Made by a program: the position numbers and the translations under genes
From: Viola odorata
Taxonomy: Eukaryota > Streptophyta > Magnoliopsida > Malpighiales > Violaceae
Reading direction: 5' to 3'
Assembly: GCA_963691705.1 (NCBI GenBank)
Contig: OY829538.1
Span: 16,766,443 to 16,830,442 of the forward strand
DNA length: 64,000 bases
Notes under the pieces: generated by a model
Databases searched by the model: none
Seen by the model: the letters and a program-made list of their open reading frames with translations, nothing else
Told to the model about the DNA's origin: nothing
Part shown: positions 51,601 to 63,404 of the stretch, in pieces
Layout: each line of letters begins with the position of its first letter
How positions within the stretch are numbered: the stretch's first letter is position 1

Positions 51601-51657
51601 TCTACCCTTCCCTCCTACGCTGCTAGTAGAGGTTCTTCAAAACCCATCTCTTTTTCA

Positions 51658-52089
51658 ATGGAATCTCAATCTCAATCCGGCTCAATTGAGGACATATTCG
51701 ATTCCTCCCTGAATTTAGAGGATACCCATTACAAAAAAGGCTACAACGAAGGCTACAGAGAAGGCCTAATCTCTGGCAAGGACGAGGGTAAGCAAGTGGG
51801 ATTGAAAGCGGGTTTTGAAATTGGCGAGGAATTGGGATTTTATAGAGGTTGTATTGATGTGTGGAACTCGGTTATTCGACTTGACCCGACCCAGTTCTCG
51901 AATAGGGCTCAGAAGTCCATCAAGCAGTTGGAGGAGTTGGTTGAGAAATACCCCGTTTTAGAGCCCGAGGATGAGCGGGTCCAGGAGATAATGGATGCGT
52001 TGAGGCTCAAGTTCCGGGTTATAAGAGCAGGTTTGGGTGTGAAATTGGAGTATGATGGTTATCCTAAGCCAAAGGAGATTGAGTTTTGA
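51658..52089 (+). CDS. LTO1: LTO1/ORAOV1 homologue (Yae1-domain protein), 143 aa
   Basis: It is a small single-exon gene. Residues 28-64 contain ten glycines at exact 4-residue spacing (G28, 32, 36 … 64): the perfect deca-GX3 motif of the Yae1/LTO1 family. It is preceded by an acidic N-terminus (EDIFDSSLNLED) and followed by an amphipathic C-terminal part. The last residues are I-E-F, which fit the C-terminal [LIM]-[DES]-[WF] signal by which clients and adaptors are recognised by the CIA targeting complex. In yeast and human, LTO1 with YAE1 acts as the adaptor that brings the cytosolic CIA machinery to ABCE1/Rli1 for Fe-S cluster insertion, thus supporting ribosome recycling. The start ATG follows a C-rich leader. 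No damage is visible: this is the one gene here likely to be functional. Confidence 0.92.
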   Translation: MESQSQSGSIEDIFDSSLNLEDTHYKKGYNEGYREGLISGKDEGKQVGLKAGFEIGEELGFYRGCIDVWNSVIRLDPTQFSNRAQKSIKQLEELVEKYPVLEPEDERVQEIMDALRLKFRVIRAGLGVKLEYDGYPKPKEIEF

Positions 52090-52740
52090 TTATAGGTGCG
52101 TTTTCAGGTTCATTTTTTATTTTTTATTTTGAGTATAATGGATACTCATGAATTTCTTCCTTAGATTTTCCTCTTTACCGTTATGAATTTCAGTCTTAGC
52201 CTCTGTTTGGTTCTGAAAGATCTGGACCTTTGTCATATGTTCATGTAGTATGTGTTTTTGGTATGTGATTGCAGATCATCATAGGCCTCGAAGATGAACT
52301 GCTGGCAGGATACTTTGAACCCATCTTACTGGAAGGAAGAACATGTGAGTCTTACTTTCCGCAATTTTCATTTTGTATTTCCTTAACAAGCGGCAAAAAA
52401 TCAAAATTATTAATCTGCAACTAATTAAGCGTTGAGTTTCTAATCTATTGAGATTTGGGAACTGGAAAATGATTCAACATTATCCACATTATTGAAGTTT
52501 GAAACATGTTTCGTCCAAGTTTTTTGGTCAAAGTTATGTCATCGTATTGATGTACATGAATTTGATGGCAGCCTATTTTCTTGGTAATAGAAATGATATC
52601 GAGTGTTTTAGTCAGTGTTCTGTTTTTTTTTTTCAGATTGTGATCTTCTCTTTGGCTGGTTGGGGTCTAGTCGCTAGAGGCAAAGGCAAGAAAAATGAGG
52701 TGTTTTTCCTTATAATAACTCTTGTGGCTTGAATATTTGT
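52090..52740 (+). other. LTO1 3' UTR, possibly with introns
   Basis: Immediately after the stop, ATTATAG|GTGCG could be a donor, with an acceptor at TGATTGCAG|ATCATC (~52274). A second donor AACAT|GTGAGT (~52347) and acceptor TTTTTTTCAG|ATTGTG (~52637) follow. 3'-UTR introns are plausible but not proven. A short open frame (52499-52732) overlaps and has no recognised relative. Confidence 0.35.
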
Positions 52741-52778
52741 TTCATATGCTTTACTGTCTTGTCTTGTCTTGTATAATA

Positions 52779-53010
52779 CTCCCTCCAGCTCCAATTACTT
52801 GACTCTTTACTATTTGCACGCATATTAAGGAGACCGGATGACTCACTATTTGAGACAATTTTGGCCCGAATTTTTTCTCGGACGTACGTTAAAGATTAAC
52901 GTACGCTAGAAAAAAAGTACGAAATTTTTTGAGGTCAAATAGTGAGTCATCCGACCTCATTGAGACGCGTGCATGAACAGTACGCGTCAATTAAAAGGAG
53001 CTGGAGGGAG
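52779..53010. mobile_element. Stowaway-type MITE (232 bp)
   Basis: Ends CTCCCTCCAGCTCCAATTA and, inverted, CTCCCTCCAGCTCCTTTTAA, flanked by TA/TA (52777-52778, 53011-53012). The two halves are nearly complementary throughout (e.g. GACTCACTATTTGA with TCAAATAGTGAGTC), forming a long hairpin. A Tc1/Mariner-derived MITE, with CTCCCTCC as diagnostic terminus. Confidence 0.92.
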
Positions 53011-53012
53011 TA

Positions 53013-54180
53013 ATCAGTAATTTACAAATTCTCCTGTTTCTTCTTGGGATGAAAAAGCTATATTTCTATGTTATTTACATACACATACATTTGATCTTAT
53101 TTGTAACTTTTTGAACTCTCTTACTCCCTTTTGGTTTTAGTTTGTGCACGCTTCGATGTCTGTCAGGCATATTATAGGATGTGTGAATGTGTCATGACAA
53201 ATATCATGGTTTTACGTGGGAACAGTATTTTGGAAGCATGGATAAAGTTATTAGAAATTGCATAGCTAACATATAGACGATGGTTCCCAATGTCTCATTA
53301 GCTAACTTATAGACGATGGTAAAATATTTTGAGATCACAGAATTTGCCTTTCATTAGTGACACGTCCTTTTTCTGTTTATAGAAACTGGTAGAAGCAACA
53401 CACTAAGGTTTGAAACTTTCCCGGTTGTCTCCGTGAGATCCTGGTAATAATGTTGTTTGGCTGGACTCCACATCTTTCGATTTTATTTTCCTTGTGTGCA
53501 GATCGTTCTGCCAAATTCCTGTGATTTGTCTTATTGAAATATGTTGGATGAGTAAACTTTGAAGTTTAGCTGCATTAGTTGCTCTTTTTTTTTTATTGCT
53601 ATGTTGTTGGTTTTATGCTGAACCTCTGTATTCTTATAAAAATGGCCCTTTTCTAAAAGGTCTATATTCAAGTTTAGGATCTAAAAGGAAGGAAATTATA
53701 TCTGCATTTAGTTTCCTTTTCTTTATGCTCCCTGTTCCGTGAGGCAGACTAAAAGAATGCTTCATTGTTGGAGATAGTTGGTAATGCTGTTTAGCTAAGT
53801 CTGAAGTTTCCCCATTGTAATCAACATTACCAGAAATTGTTCACACCCGCATTGGCATTTAGTTTCAGGTTCCTTTTATTTGAGCAAACTCTAAGGCATG
53901 AGAGTGGAGCTAAAACCATGATACTTGTCAGATAACAAGTTCATAAAACATCATTTGATGAGGGGATGAGGTAACTGTTCGTGCCTTCTTGGTATGAAGT
54001 CTTCTGCTGCCTTGTTTTAGTGGAAAACTGTGGGGAGGATAAGTGCAAGAGGCGCAACCTTGTAGTTCCCTATTAGATTCAAAAGGAACCCAATCATGTT
54101 GCTGTAATGCCCAAAATGGTTTGTTCTTAATGTTTTAAACATGATTTGGGAAAGAGTTAGAATCTACTTGAGGTTGATTT
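53013..54180. other. Intergenic, no gene seen
   Basis: Moderately AT-rich, without credible reading frames. A small duplication AGCTAACTTATAGACGATGG / AGCTAACATATAGACGATGG is at 53265-53322. Confidence 0.4.
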
Positions 54181-54191
54181 TTTTTTTGTCT

Positions 54192-54536
54192 TCACCCGAC
54201 GCTTGAAAATCGGTTGATCCCTATGGCATCTTTGTTGATTTTTTCAACCCTTTGGTGCTTTTGGGCATTTGTAAAATCCATGGCTAGGTTCGAATCCTCA
54301 ACTTCAGCTTCAAGCTTTCTATTAGAGCTAACATTTGAGGATTTTTGTTTTTTCTGGTTCCATGTTTGGCTCTCTTTTCGCATTTTGACCTTGTTTTATT
54401 TCTCATCAAAGTGCCAGTTCCAAGGTCTGTTCATGCTGTAGATTGCATCTCCAGAAGCCTCTTGTGAAGTTCCATCTTTTGGATTTTGGGACAGTATATC
54501 TTGCATTTCATCTCTTCATGCTTCGTTGTTCATTAC
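54192..54536 (-). pseudogene. Possible coding remnant of unknown family
   Basis: On the minus strand one frame stays coding-like for ~110 codons with a stop in the middle: MQDILSQNPKDGTSQEASGD … MNRPWNWHFDEK-stop-NKVKMRKESQTWNQKKQ … SNLAMDFTNAQKHQRVEK. The hydrophilic, Lys/Gln/Asn-rich composition and codon usage look like protein more than random AT-rich DNA. I do not recognise the family. It could be an exon of a decayed gene or a transposon-borne fragment. Confidence 0.3.
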
Positions 54537-55860
54537 TAAATTTTTTTTCTTCTAGTGATGTCAGATAGGAATTTTATTCAGCATTAAACACATGCACATG
54601 AAAAGTGCCTAGCAATTTTCATGAGGTTCTCTGCATATCGTAAGTTTACAATTTGCTGCACCAGCTTTATGTTCTTACCAAGACAGGATGTCACGTTTCA
54701 AAATGATCATGTTGCAGTCTAAGTACAGAGCTAGAACGCATACTACTCAAGAGAAATGCTAATGAGACTCCACTTCTTTTTTTCGGATTCAATCTCTAGA
54801 CCTGATCCTCCACGTTTTGGGAATTAGAGAGTACTTGTTAGCTGATGAAAGACTAATGATTATAGTCACAGAATTTGCAGTTGTCCTTCATTGCTCAACT
54901 CATCCTGTTTTAATTTTACCCTCTTGAGTTGAATTCTAAATTAATTTCTCCTTTTCCCTTTCCAAAATTAGAAGTTGAGAATAAGCATAGTCATCAAAAC
55001 ACCCTTGATCCGGCCAAGACCTCATATTAACGAGTTAAGTCGTTGGTGAATGAATTAACCTGGAGTATGTAATTAAGAATAGACGAACATATTTTTTTAT
55101 ATTTAGAAAGTAAATATGTAATTTATGAGCAAAACAAACCGGTATATATTGGCAATATCGACCGAAATCGTACAAGATTGAAAACAGCTTATGGCCAGGA
55201 AGAGGAATACGTTGCGAACAGTAACAGAAATGCATGAGTAGAGTGGAGCCGAGCCAAGACTACTAAAGTCTTGCAAGTTGTAGTGGAATAATTAAATGAT
55301 GTTTGGTCTACAACTCTCTCAAATCATCAATATCTCTCCGTCGTCCCATCAAACTTTTAATTTGGACACGTCCTTTTTACATCTAAATTTGTTGCGTTTG
55401 TCGTTCTTAATTCTGCTATGGTAGGAACATTTGATCAAGTCATTCCTTGGAAATAGCTAAGCTAATCGATTCTATCTGCAGATCCAATCGAGGTAAATAT
55501 GCTCTTCTTTTTTCCTATCTAATAATCAAGGTTTACCCATTTGAAAATAATAATAATAATAATAATCAAGGTTTACTCTGTCTTTTCTGAAAGTGCTCAA
55601 TTAATTTGTTTTTTTAGCACGATTTACGCATTTAAATTTTCAATATAATTGAATTAGATTAGTAGTTGTAAAGTAGTGGTAAAATCAACCTTCATTGGAA
55701 ATTCATTCTCCACCTAGGATAGTTTTTGTATTCTTAATTCGTGCGTATGCTATTTGCTAAAGATCGCTTGAAAGCATGATCATTTTTCTCAATATTTTTA
55801 TACTTTTGAGTTTGAGGCCTAGGATTGATTTCATAACAAAATTCTTTGTTGTAACTTTTG
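54537..55860. other. Intergenic, no gene seen
   Basis: No supported gene. There is a short AAT microsatellite at about 55545-55565 beside a direct repeat AATAATCAAGGTTTAC (55521, 55561). Confidence 0.4.
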
Positions 55861-55997
55861 AAGTTCAAAAATGGCACCTGCACTTCTATTGATTGACTTA
55901 TTTAGCACCTCTATTATTTTGGTGGTTTGAAAGGTACTTGCACTCGAAAGAAATGACACATTTAGCTCCCTCACGTCGTCGGCCCTCCACCGTTAAC

Positions 55998-56173
55998 TGC
56001 TGATGTGGCATGAAACGTCATCAACATGATGACGTGTTATGCCATGTCAGCATATTCGACCCGATTCACGGTGGAAATGGGTCATCTATTCGGTTGGCGA
56101 ATGACGCGTCGTTCACTGCAGGCGACGCGTCATTCGTGTGGCTTGCCAATCTAATTAGACGACATGTCGTCTA
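55998..56173. repeat. Cluster of palindromes (inverted repeats) in a GC-rich island
   Basis: Three nested or adjacent inverted repeats are visible: 55998-56052 (26-nt arms, TGCTGATGTGGCATG… / …ATGCCATGTCAGCA, about 22 of 26 paired); 56099-56111 with 56123-56135 (GAATGACGCGTCG / CGACGCGTCATTC, perfect 13-nt arms); and 56156-56173 (TAGACGACATGTCGTCTA, perfect 18-nt palindrome). The surrounding 55860-56600 region looks like a decayed repeat with no defined ends. Confidence 0.75.
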
Positions 56174-56614
56174 TTGCGTATGACAAGTCCAAAAAGCCAT
56201 CCTCTGCAAAATCAATCCGTTCCATCAATTCATTCGACACCAAAAAACCAATTCCTTACAAATTAATAGAACCAAAACCTCTGCAGAAAAATCAATTCCA
56301 ATCTCCTGCCAATTAATTAATTCAACCAATCTGCAAAATCAATTAATTGGCCACCTGCAAATTAATTCCATTCAAATCCCCTCACCTAGCCGCGAAACCA
56401 AAAATCCTCTCCTATGCAAACATCGCAGCCGCACCACCACCATCACCCAGCCAAATCGCCGCACCTACTCCAGTCAGCCAACAAAAACCCTACCGCAAAC
56501 CACCATCACACAGCAGCGAACCACCATCACCCAACCAAACCATCACAGCCACGTCACCGCCATCACCCAAATACAACACACCACCATTTTCGTCCTCCAT
56601 CACCATAGCTGATA

Positions 56615-56871
56615 CTCCCTCCGTTCCTAATTACTTGACACTTTTTTGCGGATTGTAACTATTTGGGGTATTTGTCATTTTATCTTTTTCGAAGGATATA
56701 TTTTGTGGAAATGATAAATTTTTTTTTTGAATCAACCCAATTTGATGATGTAGTAATTTCAGTTGAAATTAGAAGAAAAAATGAAACAATGAGGAATAAA
56801 ATAAGTCTGTAAATCAACGGCTTACGCTTTTCTACTATTCTAAAAAGTCAATTAATTAGGAACGAAGGGAG
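56615..56871. mobile_element. Stowaway-type MITE (257 bp)
   Basis: Ends CTCCCTCCGTTCCTAATTA and, inverted, CTCCCTTCGTTCCTAATTAA, with TA target duplications at 56613-56614 and 56872-56873. It is a different family from the MITE at 52779: only the terminal CTCCCTCC is shared and the interior is AT-rich and less hairpin-like. Confidence 0.9.
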
Positions 56872-56937
56872 TAACAATTAAGGCAATCCCAATGGTATTT
56901 CTATCTTCATACCAGCATTAAGACTGGAACACTACAG

Positions 56938-57355
56938 TGCCTGCTAGGCGCCAGCCGTGGAGGTTGCCGCCCCCTCAAGAAGAGAAGAACCCTAGGATGG
57001 TCGACATCAGCGCGGGAGGGGGGTCTCACGCGTTATCTACTCATACGCACAACGTCATCCCATCACAGGTCAACCATGATGTCACTCGAGGCATTATCTT
57101 CCCAAGATAACGCCCACCCCCTAGAGGTAACGCCCGCGCTCTGCCTATAAATACACCACCACTCAAGATGAGAGGTAAGCCTAAGATCGCTACTCGAACC
57201 TCTGCTATTTGGAACAGCCTCACTAACTTAAGCATCGGAGTGTCTACGCTGGAGCTCCCCCTCCGGCGCTTTGCAGGTATACCCGACGACGATTACAGTA
57301 ACTCTGAGCGGCCATAATCCTCACCCCCTACTCTCTAGAAGTCCGAATCTTATCA
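56938..57355 (+). repeat. Tat-4 5' LTR (left end approximate)
   Basis: Ends TTATCA at 57355. It shares AGGATGGTCGACATCAGC (56995), the TATA box and the CTAACTTAAGCATCGGAGTG leader with Tat-2. The left end is inferred from the loss of similarity; the last LTR and TSD are not in the window. Confidence 0.7.
57146..57153 (+). promoter_or_regulatory. TATA box of Tat-4 LTR
   Basis: TATAAATA in the context GCCTATAAATACACC, at the same place relative to the leader as in Tat-2 and Tat-3. Confidence 0.75.
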
Positions 57356-57358
57356 AAC

Positions 57359-57376
57359 TAGTGCTTTCGTTGAGAG
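57359..57376 (+). other. Tat-4 primer binding site, mutated
   Basis: TAGTGCTTTCGTTGAGAG. The first bases read TAG where the other copies have TGG, so the complement to the tRNA CCA end is broken. Confidence 0.6.
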
Positions 57377-57442
57377 CTTTGGTTTATTAAGTGAGTGTCC
57401 TTAATAGCCAAGCTCCGTCTTTCTTGGAAGATCGGAAGGATC

Positions 57443-60400
57443 ATGGCTTCTGATTCGGAGTCCACACAACCTCCATCCACTAGCATTCCTTTTGCGATTC
57501 GCCGACAACTTTTTCCTTTAGCCACTGCTGAAGTTTTTACCATGATGCAGGAGATTACTCCAGAATCTTCAGATCTCACTTTTAGACCTATAGGAGGAAC
57601 GCCCTCCTCCGAGATGAACATCCCTCTATCCCAGATGGCGAGATCCAGTTTCTCCACTCCTCCTCCGAGGGGATTCATGTTGGATAGCGTAAACAACCCC
57701 CTCACGAGTGAAATATCCGCCCTTCATTCTCGGTTGGATTACTTGACCGAGCTGGCTACAAGAATCACGCCTGTTGTTTCGGGGTCAAGTGTTCCTTCCC
57801 AAGCTATTTTTACATCATCTATTGTCACCGAACGTCCCTTATCGCCTCCGCAATGCAGAAACATTCCGTTGACCTTGCCCATGACAACTACACCAACTAG
57901 CTTTGTGCAACTCGCTCATGGGCGAGTAAAGCCTTACGTGCCGCACGCGCTACAAATTCTCGTCTCCCAAGAGGAGCGACGACTTGACGAGTATAAAGAT
58001 CATTGGGATGGTCGGCGGGAGGAAATGGATAGAGACGTATCCCCCGAGCGCAGTGAGAGATCGAGTAGCCGAAGATACCGAACTCGTTCACCAAGGAGTC
58101 GTAGTCGATCTCCAAGGCGTCATTATACTCCTGATCTGCAGAACCGCAGGCATCACCGTCTCGCAACACTCGTGAAATCCTGGACGAAACCTCAGGCCAC
58201 CCCTTCAGTCATCGCACAAGGCGCCACAGGGTCAGTGGACATGTGAAGCTCCCCATGGAGTCCTATGACGGCACTAAAGATCCAATTTCTCACCTTAACA
58301 AGGTGAAAGACTTCGTGCAATTCCAAACCCACAGTGATGCGGCTTTGTGCCAAATATTTGGCATGACATTGGCAGGAGTTGCACGCCTCTGGTTCGAGGG
58401 TCTTCCAACAAAATCCATTAACAACTTCTCGCAGCTGGAGTCTAAGTTTCGAAGCCAGTTCAGTACCGCGGTCCCCATCAGAAAATCCGCTGCAGCGTTA
58501 TTCGACATACACAGGAAACCTCAAGAGTCTTTGAAAGATTTTCTCAGTCGTTTCGACCTGGAGATGTCGTTAACGCTAGGTGTTACCATCGATTTCGCTG
58601 TGGAAGCCTTGAAGCGGAACTGTCGATATGAGAAATTATGAGACAAGTTAATGGTGGACCCCCCGACAACTTTGAACTGAAAGCTCATAATTACGCAAGA
58701 ATGGAGGAAGAAGAAAACAGAGACAAAACCCAAAACGTGCCACAAAACGTACCTCAGACTCCTAACATTCCTTGTAACACGATCCCTGACGGTCGTTTTG
58801 TAGACGATTACGCCCAACGAAAAGATCATATCCCAAAAACCTCCAACAGACGAAGAGTCAACTCTTCAAAGGGAAGATCTGGTAACTCCCCTACTCGGCG
58901 GCAGACAGATCCTCCCAAGGGCTGGATTTACGACCCAGACCTTCCTTCCCTTATATTGCCAAGGGCAGAAATCTTAGCAATTGTGGAACAACGAAATCTC
59001 CCCATCCGTTATCCAGCTCCCTTAAAGCCAGGATTTGTCATGAGAGGAAGAGAAAATACTTTCTGCAAATTTCATAAAGTCAAAGGGCACTCTACAGACG
59101 CGTGCAGAGAATTAAAGCTGACAATAGAGGATTTGGTAGAAGAGGGATATCTCAAGGAATTTGCCACTAAGGCAAGAGAAGAAGTTAGGAACAAACCGAT
59201 AAACAGGACACCTAACAACAGATAGCCACCTCCTCGCGCTCCGGGAAATAATAACACACCCGCTGGGAGAGGTAGGGAAACGCTTGCGATTGACGAAGAT
59301 GATTTTCCCATCATCAACATTATCGCCGGGGGCCCACCATACCTTGACGAGCTTGTACAGTTGACGCCCACAGCCAGAGATAAGCGGAAGTGAGGGGGCG
59401 CGTTAATAAAAAATGAAGCGATAAGTGCGTTGGATCGAATGGTGTTATCCTTCTTCGAGGAAGACGAGAAAGGCGTCGTGTTCCCACATAATGATGCATT
59501 GGTGGTTACGCCTGTCATCGGTAACCACGGGGTTAGAAGAACTCTTGTTGATAACGGAAGCGCGGTTAATCTATTTTCGTTAGAGGCTTATAACCTCATG
59601 AAACGCCCTGATAACGAGCTGACACCGTGTAAGAAGCCGTTAATTGGGGTAGATAGAATCCCAATCCCTGTGACTGGAGTCACAACGCTGCCAGTGCACT
59701 TTAGAGAAGACACGTCCAAACGGTCAGAGGAGCTATTATTCTTAGTCATTGACCTAACCCTACCCTATAACGCCATACTTGGACGACCGTTCCTCAACCG
59801 TTTCGGGGCAGCGATATCTCAAAAACATTTGAGGATGAAGTATTCCTCCTGGGATGGAGTGGTCTTAATCAAAGGCGATCAGAAATTGGCGGCTGAATGT
59901 TACCTACTCATGACTCAGAAGAGTTGTGATAGATATGTGTGTGTCACGGTGGATCCATATGGGCAGAATGATGAGAAATGTACTCAGCCTGTGGATAAGA
60001 TGGTGCCCGTACCAGTTAACGGGATCAGCGAGGTGAATTTCCTTGTTAGCAAAAAGCTCAGTCCAGAGGAAAACCTCCAATTAGCTCAACTATTGAACAA
60101 ATATAAAGGAGAGTTCGCGTGGAAGCCTACGGATATGCCTGGTATTTCGCAAGAAGTGGCGGAACACCAACTTAATGTCGACCCCTGTGTCAAGCCAGTC
60201 CAACAGAAGTGAAGAGTGTTCTCTACGGAGAAGGCATTAGCTGTTGACAAGGAGGTGACGAAACTCCTAGACGCAGGTTTCATTCGCGAAGTCCAATATC
60301 TAACCTGGTTAGCTAACCCAGTTCTTGTTTTGAAGCCCAATAGAGACTGGCATATGTGCATCGACTTCACTGACCTGAACGATGCCTGTCCCAAAGATTG

Positions 60401-63288
60401 CTACCCGCTCCCTCGAATCGACCAGCTAGTCGATCAGACCGCCGGGTACGCGTATCTGAGCTCGTTAGACGCCAACTCCGGATATCACCAAATCCCTATG
60501 GTTGTCGAGGAGGAAGAAAAGACCGCCTTCATCACTCCAAAAGCCACTTACTGCTGCACAGCGATGCCGTTTGGGCGCAAGAACGGTGGAGCAACCTTCC
60601 AACGTATGGCAAATAAAATATTTGAAAAGCAAATTGGAAATAATGTGGAAGCCTAGGTTGACGACATATTGGTCAAAAGTCGAAGCTTTAAGGACCACTT
60701 GCTCGACTTGAAAGAAGTTTTTGACGTGATGAGAGAATACCAAATGAAGCTGAACCCCCGTAAATGCATGTTCGCATTCCAAACGGGCAAATTTTTGGGT
60801 TACGTTGTCAGTTAGAAAGGTATCTAGCCCAACCCCTCGAAAGTCAAAGCTATCCAGGACATGATATCTCCTCGAACTGTCAAGGAGGTACAAAAATTAA
60901 CAGGGCGTGTTATCGCCCTAGGGCGGTTTATCTCCAAGCAAGGCGAGAGATGCCTTCCTTTTTTCAAGGTCATACGCAAGAAAGACCCTTTTGGGTGGAC
61001 AACGGAATATGAAGAGGCTTTTACAAGCCTGAAAGCCTATTTCTCATCCGACCTGGTGTTGACAAGGCCAGAACCGGGCGACACCCTATGCTTATACTTC
61101 GACGTTGCCGACGAAGTGGTTAGTGTCGTCCTCGTTCGTGACGACAACCATCTGCACCACCCTGTCTACTTCGTAAGTCATGTTTTGAAAGATGCCGAGC
61201 TGCGGTATGCTCGCATTGAGAAAATAGCATTTGCGCTAATACAGGCCACGCGAAAAACGGACAGATACTTCCAAGCCCATCCCGTCATCGTACTTACTCA
61301 CCAGCCTTTGAAAAGGATATTTTGGAAACCTGAGTCTTCGGGAAGAATGTTGATTTAGGCCATCGAACTTGAGTAATATGGGTTGTGGTATAAAACCGAC
61401 CCTCCGTGAAAGCCGAAGTCCTAGCAGACTTCATAGCCAAGTGTACCTTCATAGAGGACCCGTTAACGGACCTACCAGATGAGGAAAAAGATGACTTGGA
61501 TCTCCCATTCCCTGAAACCTACACTGACTTGTGGGTCATTCATGTGGATGGAGCAAAGAATCAGGAACTAGTCGGAGCCAGAATCTTCATAATCGGGCCG
61601 TACGATATACAAATACGATACGCCATCAGAATACTGCAGCCGTTATCCAATAACGCAGCGGAGTATGAAGCGTTACTGGCTGGACTCAAGATAGGAAGAA
61701 GCTTTTCCACCAAGGCCATACACGATAGGGAATGATGGGAGACTTGCGACTAAAGATCTGTGGAGATTCCAAATTGATAATAGACCAAGTCTTGGGACAC
61801 TCTCAGGCCAGAGAGCCCATCATGGTTCAGTACCTCGCTAAAGTGAAACGTGAGTTGTTGGAAATAAAGAAAAGTGGCATGCAGGCCAGCTTTGAGCACA
61901 TCCCTCGAGAGGATAACGTTGAGGCAGACAGCCTGGCCAAACTCGCTGCAAATCCGGAAGTGTCCATACCTAAGGGCGTATACTACCGAGAAATATCGGT
62001 ACCTTCCTTCATGGAAGAGCAAGCATCGCTTTGTGTTGAAGAAATCGAAAATGACTGGCGGATACCCGTAATAAAATACTTGAAACATGAGGAGTTACCT
62101 GCGGATAACGCCGAGGAAAAGAAACTGCTGAAACAAGTGGCACGGTGTACATACTATGACGGGGAACTAGTTCGGAGATACTTTTCTCACCCAGCCGCCA
62201 AGTGTATAACAGAACAAGAAGGTCTTTATACCTTGCGAGAAATCCATGAAGGAATATATGGCATGCACGCATCAGGAGGCACCTTGGCCGCACAAGTCTT
62301 CAGGTCAGGATTCTATTGGCCTACTATTCAAAGAGATTGCCACAATTATGTACGGACTTGTCAGAAGTGTCAGGAGTTCTCTAAGATTCCTGGACAGCCC
62401 GCCACGGAAATCTCTAAAATTGTGGCCCCTTGTCCTTTCGCGAAATGGGGGATCGATATCCTAGGACGGTTTCCAAAGGCAAGGTCTCAACTAAAATTTA
62501 TGGTCGTGGCGGTAGATTACTTCACAAAATGGGCAGAAGCGGAAGCGGTTGCCAACATCACAATGAAGAAAATTTGGCGTTTCTTTAAACACCAAGTTAT
62601 CATGCGGTTTGGTGTACCCCGTGTGTTAGTCAGCGACAACGGAATGTAATTCACCAGCCAATTCTTTAGAGATCAATGCGCAGAATTCCAGATTGAACAA
62701 AGGTTCTCTTCCGTGGCTCATCCGCAGACCAATGGTCAAGCGGAGGTGACAAATCGAAGCATTCTCAGCGGCATTAAGAAAAACTTGGAAGGATCCAAAA
62801 AGAAATGGGCAGACGAGCTACCGTATGTGATGTGGGCGTACCGCATGACCGTTAAAACCAGCACTGGAGAAACGCCTTTCGCATTGGCCTTCGGCACTGA
62901 GGTCGTCACACCGGTGGAGATCGGTACTATGAGCCTGCGAGTGGCGTACTTCAGGGAGGAACTGAACGAGGAGAGGTTACGAGCAAACCTCGACACGTTA
63001 CCAAAATGACATGAGGAAGCTCTTCTAAAAACAGTCCATTATAAACCAAAAATGGCGCGTTATCACAATAGACGCGTCAAAGAACGACTGCTAAAAGCAG
63101 GCGATTTGGTACTCAGAGACAAATGAGCCGCCGGACAACGCATGGGGAAACTCAGTCCGAAGTGGGATGGCCCATACCGCGTTACACACATTATCGGAAA
63201 GGGAGCGTATCACCTAGAAACACTTGACGGTACTCCCTTACCTAACTCTTGGAATATTACTCGTTTGAAATTATACCATGCTAGATTT
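57443..63288 (+). pseudogene. Tat-4 gag-pol remnant with full domain order
   Basis: Gag starts MASDSESTQPP at 57443; an RS-rich segment (~58040-58125) precedes a frameshift near 58230. The capsid reopens at 58243-58641; the knuckle region (CKFHKVKGHSTDAC) lies in 58638-59225; protease VDNGSAVNLFS in 59430-60212; RT in 60216-60656 up to a stop at the residue before VDDILVKS, continuing after 60660; first RNase H 60861-61358; linker and aRNase H 61406-61735 and 61732-62070 (HVDGAKNQEL, NAAEYEALLAG, CGDSKLI, EADSLAK); integrase zinc domain and core 62071-62649 (LREIHEGIYG, CQKCQEF, GIDILGRFP, VSDNG); then 62713-63009 (HPQTNGQAEVTNR) and the C-terminal domain to 63288. There are more than eight frame disruptions. 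Not functional. Confidence 0.88.
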
Positions 63289-63404
63289 TGATATATCTTT
63301 GCACCTTTTGCTAACGCCAGCCCTAACGTACACTAACGCTTGAATAGAGAATATCCTTGTCTGTTTTGTGGCTGTTGACTATTAACAGATGATAAATGAA
63401 GAAG

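Noticed and set aside
56347..56658. 103-codon Pro/Ser/His-rich ORF, plus an overlapping His-rich frame
   Set aside because: It arises from CACCATCACC-like simple sequence and runs into the Stowaway MITE at its end. No start context or homology.
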